DNA of 64,000 bases from Saussurea involucrata (GCA_033807775.1 CM066315.1:56636820-56700819), one strand, 5' to 3'; positions 20,406 to 32,531 are shown, counted from the first letter of the stretch. Notes: generated from the letters alone by a model not told the origin. Made by a program: numbers and translations.

Positions 20406-22901
20406 ATGGCTACTAACACAAACACAAATTATATCGACAATGGTTCTCTTGCAAAAACCCCTAGATTCTCCAGAGATAATTTTAATCTATGGAAAAATAG
20501 GATGACTCTCTTCTTAGAAGGTGTAGACCCTACTATGCCTTATTATCTTGAAAACGGCCCATTTATTCCTGTAAGAATTGATGCCGCAGTACCTGCCGCA
20601 GAGAATAGACCTGCTATTCCAGAAAGGCTGGTATCGAAAGAAGTTCATACGTGGACTGACGAAGATAAGAAGAAAGTAGCTATCGACACAAAAGCCAGAT
20701 CCATACTATCCATGGCTCTTCCTGACGAAGTCTACCATTCCGTCATGAACCTGAAATCCTCAAAAGCCATGTGGGACACAATATGTGTTCAGTATGAAGG
20801 TACTGCTGAAGTCCAGGACTCTCGAAAGATCAACCTGGTAAGACAGTATGAAAGTTTCATTTGTGGTAAGAATGAGACTCTCTCTGAAGTTCACCAACGT
20901 TTTAATTGCTTAATAATAGATCTGAAAACTGTTGGTAAGGAATATTCTAACTTTGAAGTGCTGACAAAGTTTCTAGAATGTTTACCTGAAAGCTGGGACA
21001 GTTATTCTATGTGTCTCAAGCTGTCAAAAGATCTAAGATCAATGACCCTTGCTACCTTATATGGCACGATGCTGAATCATGAGCAATCAAGCCATCTTAA
21101 GAAGAATCTTATAAAAGATTTCAAAAACACCCCTGTTGCTTTAATCTCAGAGGAACCCTCTACTCAGCGACCCTCGGTCACTATCACTGAGTTAGAGAGT
21201 AACTCTGAAAGGTCATCAGATTCTGACTCTTCAGATGATGATGAATCTTTGGCTCTCCTAACTAAAAAGTTCAGGAGATTCGCCAAAAAGAAAATGTTCA
21301 GAAAGAACAAACCTCTTTCAATAACTGATAAGCCAAGATCATCAGCTACTGTTGATAAGGCTACTACTACTTGTTTTAACTGCGAAAAAATTGGACATTT
21401 CGCTAACGAGTGCAGGTCTAAGAAAGTATCGAGAAACTCAGCGTTTCCCAAGAAATCCTTTATTCCCAGGAATAAAGATGACAAATATTCTAAGCTGAAA
21501 GAAAAATATGCAAAGCTGAAAAGCTTCAAGAAGAAAGGCAAAGGCCTGATGGTTTACGATTGGGCTGCCTCTGAAGAAGAAGAATCATCATCTGACTCTG
21601 AGGATGATGAAGCCAATCTCTGTCTTATGGCAAAGATTGAAGATGAGGAAGAAAGTTCAGACATTCCCTCTACTTCAACCTCTGCTATTCAGGTATCACC
21701 TTCCTTCTTTACAAATATTGCAAATATTGATGAAGCTGATAGTCTCTGTAAAATCGATCTCTTGACTAGAAGTTTATATGAAGCCATGAATGGCAAAACA
21801 ATAGTTGAAAATCAAAACCTTGATCTCGCTGAACAGCTTAAAAACTGTCACCTTCAAATAGAAAAGCTTTCTAAAATTGAAGAAGATTTTAAAGATCAAG
21901 TGCACTTAAATCAGCTAGTCAAAATCGAACGAGCAGAAGCTATAGCTACTTTGAAAGCTGAAAAAGCTACTGTTGAATGATGGTGTAATTCTTCAACAAA
22001 GATCACTGAGATAATTAAGTCTCAGATACCCCTGAGTGATAAACGTGGTCTTAGTTACAAATATGAAACTCAAGAACCAACCACTGATCGTTCCATGCTC
22101 TTATTTGGAACTTTCGTATCCTCAGTCGCTGACACTTCATCCTCTCAGTGTTCCTCGTCCAGACCAACTATCCCTGAGGAAATCTCTACCTCAAAAGGTA
22201 AAGAGAAAATGATTTATCCAAAACCTACCTCTGTCTTTAAAGATAAAGGTAAAGGAGTTGCTTTTAACCAAAATCCTCAGAAAGGTACTTTAGTACCAAA
22301 GCTGAATGCTTCCAAAGCTTTAGTGATTTATTCCTCTGGATCAAGGAATCAGATCTCTGGATCTACTCAGCGTGGGTCTATTCAGCGATCTACTCCTAGA
22401 CTCAGAGTGGATGTCCTTGGTAAGAAATCTAAAGAACTAAATGTTCCTCCCATTTCTAAAGCCAAAAGCTTATTTGGTGCTGGTCCTTCTAATTCAAAAT
22501 CAAAAGCTCAGCATTCAAATGGTCCTAGAACTACTTTTAGTTATAGGAAATGTTATCACTGTGAAGCCAAAAGCTTATTTGGTGCTGGTCCTTCTAATTC
22601 AAAATCAAAAGCTCAGCATTCAAATGGTCCTAGAACTACTTTTAGTTATAGGAAATGTTATCACTGTGGACTCACTGATCATATTGCTAGTAAGTGCTCC
22701 ACAGCCACCAAAACTGAAAAGATAGCTAAGGTGAAGATTGCCCCCAAGGCAAAGAAGACCACTGAGGTTAAGAAATTAACCAAAGTGAAGACTGACAAAG
22801 CTGAATCTTCAAATGCTGCGAAGATTGATGAACCTTCCATTCCAACTACTTCCACTGACAAACGTGTACACATGGTTAAGTGGGTACCCAAGAAAAACTA
22901 A
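20406..22901 (+). pseudogene. Sirevirus-type Gag, broken by a stop codon
   Basis: The frame starts at the ATG at 20406 and is open for 524 codons to TGA at 21978-21980. The minus copy has a glycine codon there and the same frame stays open afterwards to TAA at 22899-22901, so one substitution breaks it. Total coding length is about 831 codons, large for a copia Gag but normal for Sireviruses. There is a UBN2-type Gag domain (about 20-230), a zinc knuckle CFNCEKIGHFANEC at about 323-336, a helical region near 450-520, and a second knuckle CYHCGLTDHIASKC at about 751-764. A 105-bp tandem duplication (22461-22670) repeats the stretch leading into the second knuckle, leaving a half-knuckle. Gag would package the RNA in cytoplasmic particles. 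Confidence 0.88.
22461..22670 (+). repeat. 105-bp in-frame tandem duplication in Gag
   Basis: Two near-identical 105-bp units start at 22461 and 22566. The minus element has only one. The unit is 35 codons, so the frame is kept. Confidence 0.93.
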
Positions 22902-22913
22902 TCTTCCTTTGTA

Positions 22914-25900
22914 ATGCAGGTTCAGAAGGGTATCTGGTATCTCAATAGCGGATGCTCTAGACACATGACTGGAAAGAAAAGCCTGCTCGCTGAATACAAG
23001 GAAGAGAAGGGTCCCTCTGTAACTTTCGGTGGAAATGGAAAAGGACATACCCGAGGGTTTGGTGTACTCTCAAATGGTACAACAACCTTCAGAAGAGTCG
23101 CATATGTTGAAGGGCTGAAGCATAATCTTTTAAGCATCAGTCAGCTTTGCGACAAGGATAACAAAGTAATCTTTACCAAGGAATCCTGCTTTGTCACTGA
23201 CAAAAAGAAGAAGATAGCTCTCAGCGGTTATCATTTGGAAAAATTTTATGTAATAAACATGGACTCAACAACCACTGAGAACTCCTGTTTCTTCTCAAAA
23301 GCCTCATCTGATGTCAACTGGCTATGGCATAAGAGGCTCTCTCATCTGAATTTCAAGACACTGAACATCCTTTCTTCAAAAGAGTTAGTTACTGGTCTAC
23401 CTCAGCACTCATACGCCAAAGAGTCTTTATGTTCAAAGTGTGAGAAAGGGAAGCAGACCAAAGCAAGCTTTAAGTCAAAGCAAGTCTCCTCAGTGTCATC
23501 TACTCTACAACTACTCCATATGGATTTGTTTGGCCCGGTTAACAAACAATCCATCGCTGGAAAGAAATATACACTGGTCATAGTTGATGAATTCTCTCGT
23601 TTTACATGGGTTATGTTTCTCCGTTCTAAGAGTGACACCCCTGAAGAACTCATCACCTTTGTTCGGAAGATGGAAACCCTGAACAATTTGACCGTTCGCT
23701 CAATAAGAAGTGATCATGGGACTGAATTCAAAAACAGTTCTCTTGATTCCTTCTTTGAGAGTAAGGGTATTTCTCACAACTTTTCTTCAGTGAGAACACC
23801 GCAACAAAATGGAGTCGTTGAAAGAAGAAATAGAACAATTATTGAAGCTGCACGTTCAATGCTCAGCGATTCTCACCTGCCTACTCAGTTTTGGGCAGAA
23901 GCTGTCAACACCGCTTGTTTTACGCAAAACAGGTCGCTGATAGTCAAAAGATTCAATAAAACAGCCTATGAACTTTTTCATGGGAGAAAGCCTTCAATCA
24001 GCTTTCTTCACATCTTTGGATGTCAGTGTTTCATACTGAACAACAGAGATGCCCTTGGAAAGTTTGATCCTAAGGCTGATGATGGAATCTTTCTTGGATA
24101 TTCTTCAATCTCCAAGGCCTTCAGAGTCTTCAATCGCAGAAGACAAACTGTTGAAGAAACAATTCACGTCACGTTTGACGAATCCCGTTCAGCGAACTCT
24201 AAACCGTCCGCTGATACTGAAGAACTGAATCAATGGATGTTTTCTCATCTTGGTGATTCAGAAGATATTCCCACTCCTCGTGCTCACACAGTTGAAGATG
24301 ATGGTCCTACTATCATTCCAAATATGCAGAATAGTGAAGCTGAAACATCATGGGTCTCAGTTGTTCCTATAAACACTATACCTGCTTCTGAATCCAATGT
24401 CTCAGACATTCCATCTACTTCTCAGCAATCAGTGAATATAATGACAACTGCATCCATTCCTCTTTTGGCTGATACTCCAGACGTCGCTGAAGCTTCATCT
24501 TCAGCTCCTCCAGTTCAGGTTGAGTCAGCGTCTCACGCCCCGGCTCATCGATGGACCGTAAATCACCCAATTGATCAAATTCATGGTGATCCAAACGCTG
24601 GTGTTCAGACTCGACGAAGTGCAGGTAATATATGTTTATTTGTTAACTTTATTTCTCTGACTGAACCAAAGAAAGTAGATGATGCCCTCAAAGATCCAAA
24701 CTGGGTCAGCGCCATGCAAGAAGAGCTGACTGAATTCGAAAGAAACAAAGTTTGGAAACTTGTTCGAAGACCAACTGACAAAACAGTGATAGGCACTAAA
24801 TGGGTCTATCGAAACAAATTGGACGAACATGGAACTGTTACCCGCAACAAGGCTCGTCTTGTTGCTCAGGGATACAGACAAGAGGAAGGCATAGATTATG
24901 ACGAAACTTTTGCTCCAGTAGCAAGACTAGAATCTATTCTTAGCATACGCTATACACAAAGACTTCAAAGTATATCAGATGGATGTTAAGTCAGCATTTC
25001 TAAATGGAAAGCTGAATGAAGAAGTCTATGTGGAACAACCTCTAGGATTCTCAGATCCTAAGCGTCCAGGTTATGTTTATAAACTGGATAAGGCACTTTA
25101 TGGCTTAAAGCAAGCTCCACGTGCATGGTATGGCACTCTTTCCACTTATCTCCATATTGAACAATTTGAGCGAGGTAAAATCGACAAAACTCTATTTTTC
25201 AGGAAAGTAAAAGGTCATATCATTCTTGTTCAAATATATGTTGATGATATTATATTTGGCTCTACTAACCCTGATCTTTGTACTCGTTTCGCTGATAGAA
25301 TGAAAGATGAGTATAAAATGAGCATGATGGGTGAACTAACATATTTCCTTAGTCTTCAGATAAAGCAAAATGAAAAAGGAACTTTCATTAATCAGGGAAA
25401 GTATGTTAAAGATATGCTGAAGAAATTCGACTTAACTGAAAGTTCAGCTATGAAAACTCCTATGGCACCACCGCTGACACTTGATAAGGATACTAAGGGT
25501 ATTCCTGTTGATGTCACTTTGTACCGTGGAATGATCGGCTCACTGTTGTATCTTACAGCTAGCCGACCCGATATTATGTATGCAACATGTTTGTGTGCAC
25601 GATATCAAGCTGAACCTAAGATATCTCATATGAAAGCTGTAAAGCGAATTTTTCGATATCTTAAGGGTACAGCGAATCTAGGTCTTTGGTATCCCAAAGA
25701 TTCAGGATTCGATCTAATCGCCTATTCAGATAGTGATTTTGCAGGTTGCAGAATGGATAGGAAAAGCACCACAGGAGGATGTCAGCTCCTGGGTGGAAAG
25801 CTGGTAAGTTGGACAAGTAAAAAGCAAAACTCAATGTCCACCTCTACAGCTGAAGCTGAGTATGTAGCCACTGGAAGCTGCTGTTCTCAGGTCTTGTGGA

Positions 25901-26184
25901 TGAGAAATCAACTACTGGACTATGACCTTCAGCTCTCAAAAATTCCAATCTATTGCGACAGCACAAGTGCCATCGCTATAGCAAATAATCCAGTGCTACA
26001 CTCAAAGACAAAACACATCGAAATCAGGTATCATTTTATCAGAGATCATGTGATGAATGGTGATATAGAACTTCACTTTATCCCAACTGATTATCAGTTA
26101 GCTGATCTGTTCACCAAACCTATTGATGAGAAAAGATTCAACTTTCTCATCAGCGAGCTTGGAATGCTGAACTTTGAAGAGTAA
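22914..26184 (+). pseudogene. Sirevirus-type Pol, frameshifted and protease-mutated
   Basis: The frame is the same as Gag and separated from it by TAA and four codons. Protease reads WYLNSGCSRHMTG, with asparagine in place of the catalytic aspartate kept in the minus copy (WYLDSGCS). Integrase has its zinc-binding histidines and cysteines and catalytic D, D and E near residues 202, 265 and 302 (HMDLFGP, RSDHGTEF, NGVVERRNR). Near 24940 an 8-bp deletion, relative to the minus copy, shifts the frame at the start of RT. The remainder is open from about 24979 to 26184 with YVDDIIFGS and RNase H motifs SDSDFAG and STAEAEY. The intact Pol of this family is the 1092-residue frame at 42514-45792. Confidence 0.92.
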
Positions 26185-26577
26185 AATCTTCAGCGGTTCA
26201 CATTTGATCAGCGATAGGATAAAATCGACTTGTATAACCCATTCTATCATCTTCTCTCTGAATAAACTTGATTCGCTGATATCAAGGTATGTTTTTTTTC
26301 TCTCTGACAATCGCATGTAAATGCAAGATTTCAAAATAAATCGCATCGCTGAATATCTCTTCCTTAATCAGCGATATTTTTTGAAATTTCTAAAACCAAC
26401 TGATATTTCTATTCAGTGCTTCATTCTTTTTAAAAGGGTCCCTGAGTTTTCAAAACCTCAAAGACATCCAAGAATATGAATGGACAGTTGTGACGTCATT
26501 ACAACGGATAAGCCCTGGCACGTTCTTCTTTCTGACACTCGTTTGCACGTTTCGTTTACTCGCCAATCAAATGCAAA
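26185..26577 (+). other. Spacer after Pol
   Basis: Non-coding, about 390 bp, with several CGCTGA motifs. It leads into a promoter-like block shared with the minus element. Confidence 0.6.
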
Positions 26578-26647
26578 CACGTGTCCGTGTCATGATGAAA
26601 ATCTTTTCCCGCTCAAGATTTTCTCTTTCTAAATCTCTCTATATAAA
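26578..26647 (+). promoter_or_regulatory. Candidate internal promoter upstream of the third ORF
   Basis: CACGTG at 26578-26583 is followed 57 bp later by TATATAAA at 26640-26647. The minus element has the same pair with 56 bp between (42057-42125). The layout echoes the LTR promoter. If used, transcription would begin near 26672 and give a leader with no ATG up to the candidate splice donor at 26770. Confidence 0.5.
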
Positions 26648-26769
26648 CAATTTCTTCGTTTATATTTTCCTTTTACGCGAACTTCTCCTCCAAGCAAAGA
26701 AAGAATTCACTGTTGCATTTAGCTCTCGATTTTTCAAGAACAACTGTTCATCTTCTTCAAACATCAAAG

Positions 26770-27169
26770 GTTAATATGTTCTTATTATTTACCAAATGCA
26801 AATAACTTGTTTCTGATCTTCTCATTGTTTTAACAAAGATCAAACAAAAGAACTTCTTAAAAATGAAATCATCTTCTTTCATGGTTTTATGAACACAACC
26901 ATTTCATGGTTGTTCTTCAAGTTTAAATGCAAAAATCTTAAATTTGTTCTTCATTCATTTTTCCAGAATCCCAATCTTCAAAAGAATCTGGAAAACAAGA
27001 TTTTTATTGGGTTTGCATTCCGTTTTTTAAAAAAACAAGAAAAACCCTACTCTTCATTAAGTCATTTTGTCTGAATGAAATGGACAAAATTCGAACCATC
27101 TTATTGAAAAAATCTTTCCACATTAAGATTATTCTTATTTGTTAATATTTGGTTGAACTGATAATACAG
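26770..27169 (+). other. Candidate 5' leader intron of the third ORF
   Basis: The donor reads CAAAG|GTTAAT and the acceptor ATAATACAG|AAA, three bases before the ATG at 27173. The 400-bp interval is T-rich and holds many ATGs, whereas the leader before it has none. The minus element has the same donor and acceptor around a 382-bp interval. Confidence 0.5.
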
Positions 27170-27172
27170 AAA

Positions 27173-30100
27173 ATGGCATCTTCTGACATTCCCAAGAACA
27201 CCATACACTGCTGCTGATGATACTGCTGAGGAAGTGGAAATCCTCAAGGCTCCTCAGGTCAAGTTCTCTCTTGACAAACTGGATTGGACTAAAGTAAATA
27301 ACCTCTATGCGCTTCTCGAGTTTCCTCCTCGAAAGCAAGTCACACATCTAGATGATGCTGTGAAATTCCTCAAGAACTGCTGCATCTCCACAGCCCTGAC
27401 CATAACACCTCCTGCACATCAGCTTTTGCTATCACAATTCTGGTACTCTGCCAAACACTCTCAGCTACCATCAGCCAAAGACCCTACCAAAACAATTGAC
27501 TGCATCCTTTGCGATATCGAATATGGAACCATGAAGATCACCCCTGCCATTATTCGCAAAGCCCTCAGCCTTCCCATAGCAACCAAAGAAAAACCCTTCG
27601 TTCCTCTCCCTGACCCCAAGAAAAACTCAGACAGGGAAGCCATCATTGCATTCTTTGATGCAATGGGCTATGTATGGGAAACTGGAAGGGATATGAAGCC
27701 CGAGAAGAAGCTGACCATTCTCAAGAAATCGAAAATGCCCAGCGAGATGAATTTCATCTCCGCTCATCTGATCAGCTGCATGACTGCCAAGAGCGGCTCC
27801 TCTGACCAAGCCGCTAAACCTCAGCAAGCAATGGGATATGCATTGCTGAAAGGTCTACATATAGACTGGGCATCGATCATCTATGATGACCTGGTACTCA
27901 GAGTGGACACCGTCGCTGACAGATCTCCATGGGTTCCGTATCCTCGATTCATCAGCGCCATTTTCCAAAAAGGCCTGAAGGACAGCTACCCAACAGATGG
28001 TGACCTGAAACTCTCTCAGGTCGGTCCTAAGATTCTCGACTTCAAACCGGTAGAAAATGAGGTACGTATCTCAACTCTGTTAACTCTTCTAAACCCTACT
28101 TCTTCTACTTCTGCAGCTCCTTCAGCGGACAAACCCACCGCTGATACCCCAGCTGCAACCTCCATTCCTCTTAAAAGTAAACATTCTGACACCCAACTTG
28201 GTTCCAAAAGAACTAAGAAAACCAAGGAGCAACCCAAGCAATCTCCTGCTAAAGACTCCTCAACTCCTCCTGTTAAGCTGAAAGAAAGTTCAGTGGTACG
28301 CTCTGCCACAGCTGAATAAGCCACCCATTCAATCCCGACTTCAGCGTCTCCAAACGCTGAGGTTACAAACTTGGAAACTACCCAACCTCCATCAGTCTCT
28401 CAAAAGACTGATGAAGTGATTCTCAGCGATTCCAACGCTGAACTCAGTAACCAACCTCCATTCTTATCCTTCGCTTCTCCCTCTACTCATTTGGACTCCA
28501 CTCCAGTTGTCACTGAAGCACCGGCCATTCCTCCAGAAGCTAAAGCTGACAATCAAGGAATACCGGGCATAGGACCTGCAGAGCTGACCATACGTCCACG
28601 TACTCTCGCTGACGATATGGAACTTTACTCAGGAACTCGTGATTTTGATGAATTCACCAATCCTCCTGCAGGTACACACCAACCCCTATACACTGTTACT
28701 AAACCCCAAACTTCTGAGCTTTCCTATGTTCACAAGTTTTTATATGTTACAGGTCCTAATTTGAGAGACATCAACGCCTCTCTGAAGACACTAGAGACGT
28801 CGCTGACAGGTCTCACTACTACTCTTTCCGACAACTCTACAGCTGTAACAAACGCTGGAGAGAATCTTTCAAAGCTGACAACTGTCGTCGAAAAGAATGC
28901 CTCCAAAGATGACTTGGAGAAGGTTGATAAATCACTCGGTGATTTTGCAAAAGTTCTAGCTGACATCTACACAGACTACCTCGACATCAAGAAATCAGTT
29001 GACACCATGTCCAAAGAAGTCACAACGCTGAAGACATCGGTTGGCACACTCGAAGGTGATATGTCTGCTGTAAAGGCTGATGTCAGTTCAGTGAAAACTG
29101 ATATGAGTTCTGTGAAGACTGATGTCAACACGATGAAAAACGACATCTCTTCTATTCAGAACTTGTTACAGCAGATCCTGACCAACACGACCGCCCCTGC
29201 ACCTGCCCCTGCACCTCCATCTTTTACTACGACGGATCGTGCTGAACTGGTGAAAATCAATCCTGGTATTTCTGGCATAGAACACAAATTATCAGCGATT
29301 GAAATCTATGTGGGGATCCCTAGCCAAGAAGACAGGGAAACCACACGAGCTGCTGAATCATCTCATTCCTCCCCCAGTCATCATGAAAAAGAGGGGGAGA
29401 AGAGCGCTGAAGACCTCTCCAAAAGCGCTGAAGACCTTTCCCATGATGAATCTATCAGGGGAGAGAAGACTGAAGACCTCACCTTCACTGAAGAGGGTGA
29501 GAAGACAATTGAAGCTGAAGCAGCCGCTGGACCTCAGGGAGATGAACACCCTGAGGGAACCGAGAAGCTTACCTCTGTATCTGAGGGGGAGCAACTCGAA
29601 GAAGAAGTTGAAGAAACTGAGTCTGAAGCTGAAGATGAAGAAGCCATCGACTTGTCTGATGATGAACCATCCTCTTCTCCAAAGAATGATGATGACGAAG
29701 ATGACGATGATGATAAGTCTTTTATCGTCAAGCCTGCTAAGAGATCTAAATCTCTTAAAGGTATTCTGATAAATGAACCTACAGGGGAGCGGACAAAGAC
29801 AAAGCCATCAGCATCTGAAGCTGACAAGGGCAAAGGAAAAAGTGTCGCTGAAAATGAAAATCTGATGATCTTGCTTAACAAGCCGGTTTGTCAGGTACAC
29901 TAATCCTACTCCACATCCCTCCTCTATACACTTTATCAGTTCTACACTCTAAACCTCCATACACTCTATCCCATTCTTTATCTATCTCTGTTCTACCCAA
30001 GTTCTTACTTGTAAGATCGCTGTGTTTCAGCTAGTCCTCTCCCCTGTTTGAGGATATCGCTGAAGTTCCTACAGCTGCGACTTCACCAACAATAATCCCA

Positions 30101-31291
30101 GCTCCCAACGCTGAAGAAATAATCTCAGTCTTGGATTTGATCTCTGAGACTGATGAACCTGAAGAACAGATGCTCTCTCACAAAAACAGACCTTCCTTGG
30201 CTCCTCAAAAGCTAAGTGAAGAGGATCAAGAAAAGAGAGATGAAATGATTAAGAGACTCGAGGATCAGCGAATCATTCTGAAGCGTGATCAACTTCCTTC
30301 CGTTCCTCCAAAGTTCAGAGTTTCCCAAAAGGAATACAAGGAACACCTCAGAGTTGAACGCCTGATCGCTGAAAGAAGGGATGCTGAAGAAAAAGACAGA
30401 GAATACGCCATCCAGCTTACTCAACGATCAATAAAAGACCCCAAGCTGAAAAGAGCTCCCATTGATGTTCAACGTCAGCTATGGGATGATGCTCAAAAGA
30501 TCGTTAGAGAAAAGACTAAGGTCTCTGACACGACTTTGGAATGGGCTAAACAAATGCTGACCTATCGATCTAGACCATCCAAAATCATCAAAGTAAACAT
30601 CAGAGGAAGATTGTATGCAAACGTTCCTATTGTTGAAGTCGATGTCTACAGAGAAGACAAAACCAAGCAAACCTTCTATGCTGCAACATTAGAAAAGTTT
30701 GGTCTCTCTGAATGGTTAGAAACGAAATTGGCCATTCAGGGATCGCACTCAAAGTTCAAAAGCCATGTCGAGAAGATCTTAAACAAACAGATCGACCTGG
30801 TTTCTTCTGCTGTGGATATTCCTCCTTCTACTCTTCTTCCTCCTCAACAAAGAAAAAACTCTGCTAAGGGAAAGAAAGTCTCAGACTCAGGTCCTATTAT
30901 ACGGAATGAAACAGGTATTGGTTTCTCTCGTGCTGAAGTTCTTGGCCCTGATGCTGATCTCTCAGCGCTTGACACCTCCCTACCACCTGGAGAAACTTTC
31001 ATTCCTGGCACAGTTGTAAGTGATCCCTATGGTATATTCTTTTTAGACTACTATGGAAATCATCACTTTCAACGTGTCTCTGAGCTCCACATCGCTCCCA
31101 TCGAACAACTCAGAGATCTCATATTCTGGTGTGAAGTCAGACGCGACATTAAAGCTAGACACCTGAAGCCCTTGATTTTTTAAGAAGCTCTGAAGAAAAA
31201 GAATCAAGGAGTAGATGTCCCTGACTGGATGATTCCCACATCAAAGACCCTCGATGAACTTCTCATCAAGGAAGAACCTTTTGACGGATAG
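27173..31291 (+). pseudogene. Third ORF (envelope-like position) of plus Sirevirus-type element; two coding blocks
   Basis: The first block runs from the ATG at 27173 to 29894 and the second from 30035 to 31291, joined by a candidate 140-bp intron. Together they would give about 1,320 residues. The parts in order are a globular N-terminal domain (about 20-300), a Ser/Thr/Pro-rich linker, a coiled coil with clear heptads (SSVKTDM, SSVKTDV; about 538-672), a very acidic tail (about 740-860), then in the second block a charged helical region and a globular C-terminal domain. No signal peptide or membrane segment is visible, so 'envelope' describes position only. This copy is dead: an extra base near 27203 leads to TGA at codon 15, and there are TAA stops at 28317-28319 and 31181-31183, each against a sense codon in the minus copy. 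The function is unknown. Confidence 0.75.
29895..30034 (+). other. Candidate 140-bp intron in the third ORF
   Basis: The donor is TGTCAG|GTACAC in phase 0. The acceptor is TTTCAGCTAG|TCC, also in phase 0, after a T- and C-rich stretch. Unspliced, translation stops at TAA 29901-29903. Spliced, the frame runs on through the second block. The minus copy has a 140-bp interval with the same donor and acceptor at 39019-39158. Confidence 0.6.
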
Positions 31292-31560
31292 GATCGCCTT
31301 GTAATTCTTTCTATCCTTATCTATCTACATCTTTTGTACTTGTAAATTTTATTCGTTGTACTTGTAATTTTTCCACTTCCCTCTGTAATCTTTACGAAGT
31401 TTGAAGAAAATTTTCAGCGAACGTACTTTACTCCATCAGTACAGAAAAGATTCCATAAAACAGTAAAAGGGACAAATATTTTATGAGTTCTTTTTATCCT
31501 TTTGTTTTCATTAAATAGCAATTTTCTCTGTTGCTATGTCATAATCAAATAGGGGGAGAT
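31292..31560 (+). other. 3' untranslated region and polypurine tract
   Basis: Non-coding, with T-rich text. It ends in AGGGGGAGAT (31551-31560), the polypurine tract directly before the 3' LTR. The minus copy has the same tract at 37508-37517. Confidence 0.85.
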
Positions 31561-32531
31561 TGTTGATCCAAACCCTCAGTGATTTGATAATGACCCTATC
31601 TTATACACTTAGTGAAAATTATAAGTAAACAATATGTATCAGAGTTTCACTATCGCTGATAAGTACTAAGATCTTCCAGTACCGCTGATAGGAACTCTCA
31701 CTCTTTAGATTAAACATTCAGCGAACACTGTTCACCATAATGCTCTGAGTCTGTTCAGTACTTATGGTGATCGCTGATAAGTTAGTTGTTTACTTATGAT
31801 CTATGAAGACAAGTTTCACGTTAACATAGGTTCTACGCTGAAGTCGAAGATCAAGCTCAAGAACCAGCGACAAGTCTCCTAATGAACTGATGTGGATCAG
31901 CAAAGACTCAGATTTGTCAAATCAACGTGAAGTATCAAGTACAAGACTTCAGCTATCGCTGAATTCTATCATTCGCTGATAAAGAATGATAGATCGCTGA
32001 ATCAACGAAAAGCTGATCATGAAGTCCTCCGTACAAAGTATTTTTGTCTTAACCACCCTTGCACGACTCCGTACGATATGTCAGAAAAAGAACCTCCTTA
32101 TTATCTGAATTCGTACAACCACTCTGATACTACAGTGTTCAACATGAGGCTACTAAGGTTGTCAACAAAGGTCAATGACATGCAACCAATCAGCTGCTGC
32201 CACGTGTAAAGTGTAAACTGCAATGCATTAAATGCATGCAGTATATAAGAAGAAGAACTCACTTCATTTGAAGTAACTTGCTAACTCTGGACAAGTTCAT
32301 CCTTCTTATCTTGAGATAGGTTATTATTAGTAATTTCCTTCTCTTTCTTAGTGCAAGAAAACTTAGTGTTCCAACTTGTTTAGATTTAGGTTTATCCTTA
32401 ATCTTGTTTCCGCAACAAGCTGTAAATTGTTAATGATTTATCAATAAACAATTTAGAAAAATAAAATATGTGTGTTTGTATTCAACCCCCCCCCCCCTTC
32501 TACAAACTTGTATAGCCCTTCGGGACCAACA
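31561..32531 (+). repeat. 3' LTR of plus Sirevirus-type element
   Basis: A 971-bp LTR matching 19350-20321 with about ten substitutions and small length changes in the C run. An open frame across its right edge comes from fusion with flanking sequence. Confidence 0.95.

Larger units (their letters stand above)
19350..32531 (+). mobile_element. Sirevirus-type (SIRE-like) Ty1/copia element, plus copy
   Basis: This is a 13,182-bp element with LTRs at 19350-20321 and 31561-32531, target duplication GACCC at 19345-19349 and 32532-32536, a primer-binding site, a polypurine tract, Gag, Pol in copia order (integrase before RT), a 1-kb spacer and a long third ORF in the envelope-like position. The large Gag and the extra ORF fit the Sirevirus group. 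I counted about ten substitutions between the LTRs, near 1%, so it is young but not brand new. Gag, protease, RT and the third ORF all carry lesions, so it is not autonomous now. Confidence 0.93.

Noticed and set aside
22441..22725. Alternative frame of 94 codons across the Gag duplication
   Set aside because: It is a shadow of Gag produced by the 105-bp tandem duplication.
26490..27074. Short open frames in the Pol to third-ORF spacer
   Set aside because: They are not conserved between the two elements, while the promoter-like and splice-like signals are.
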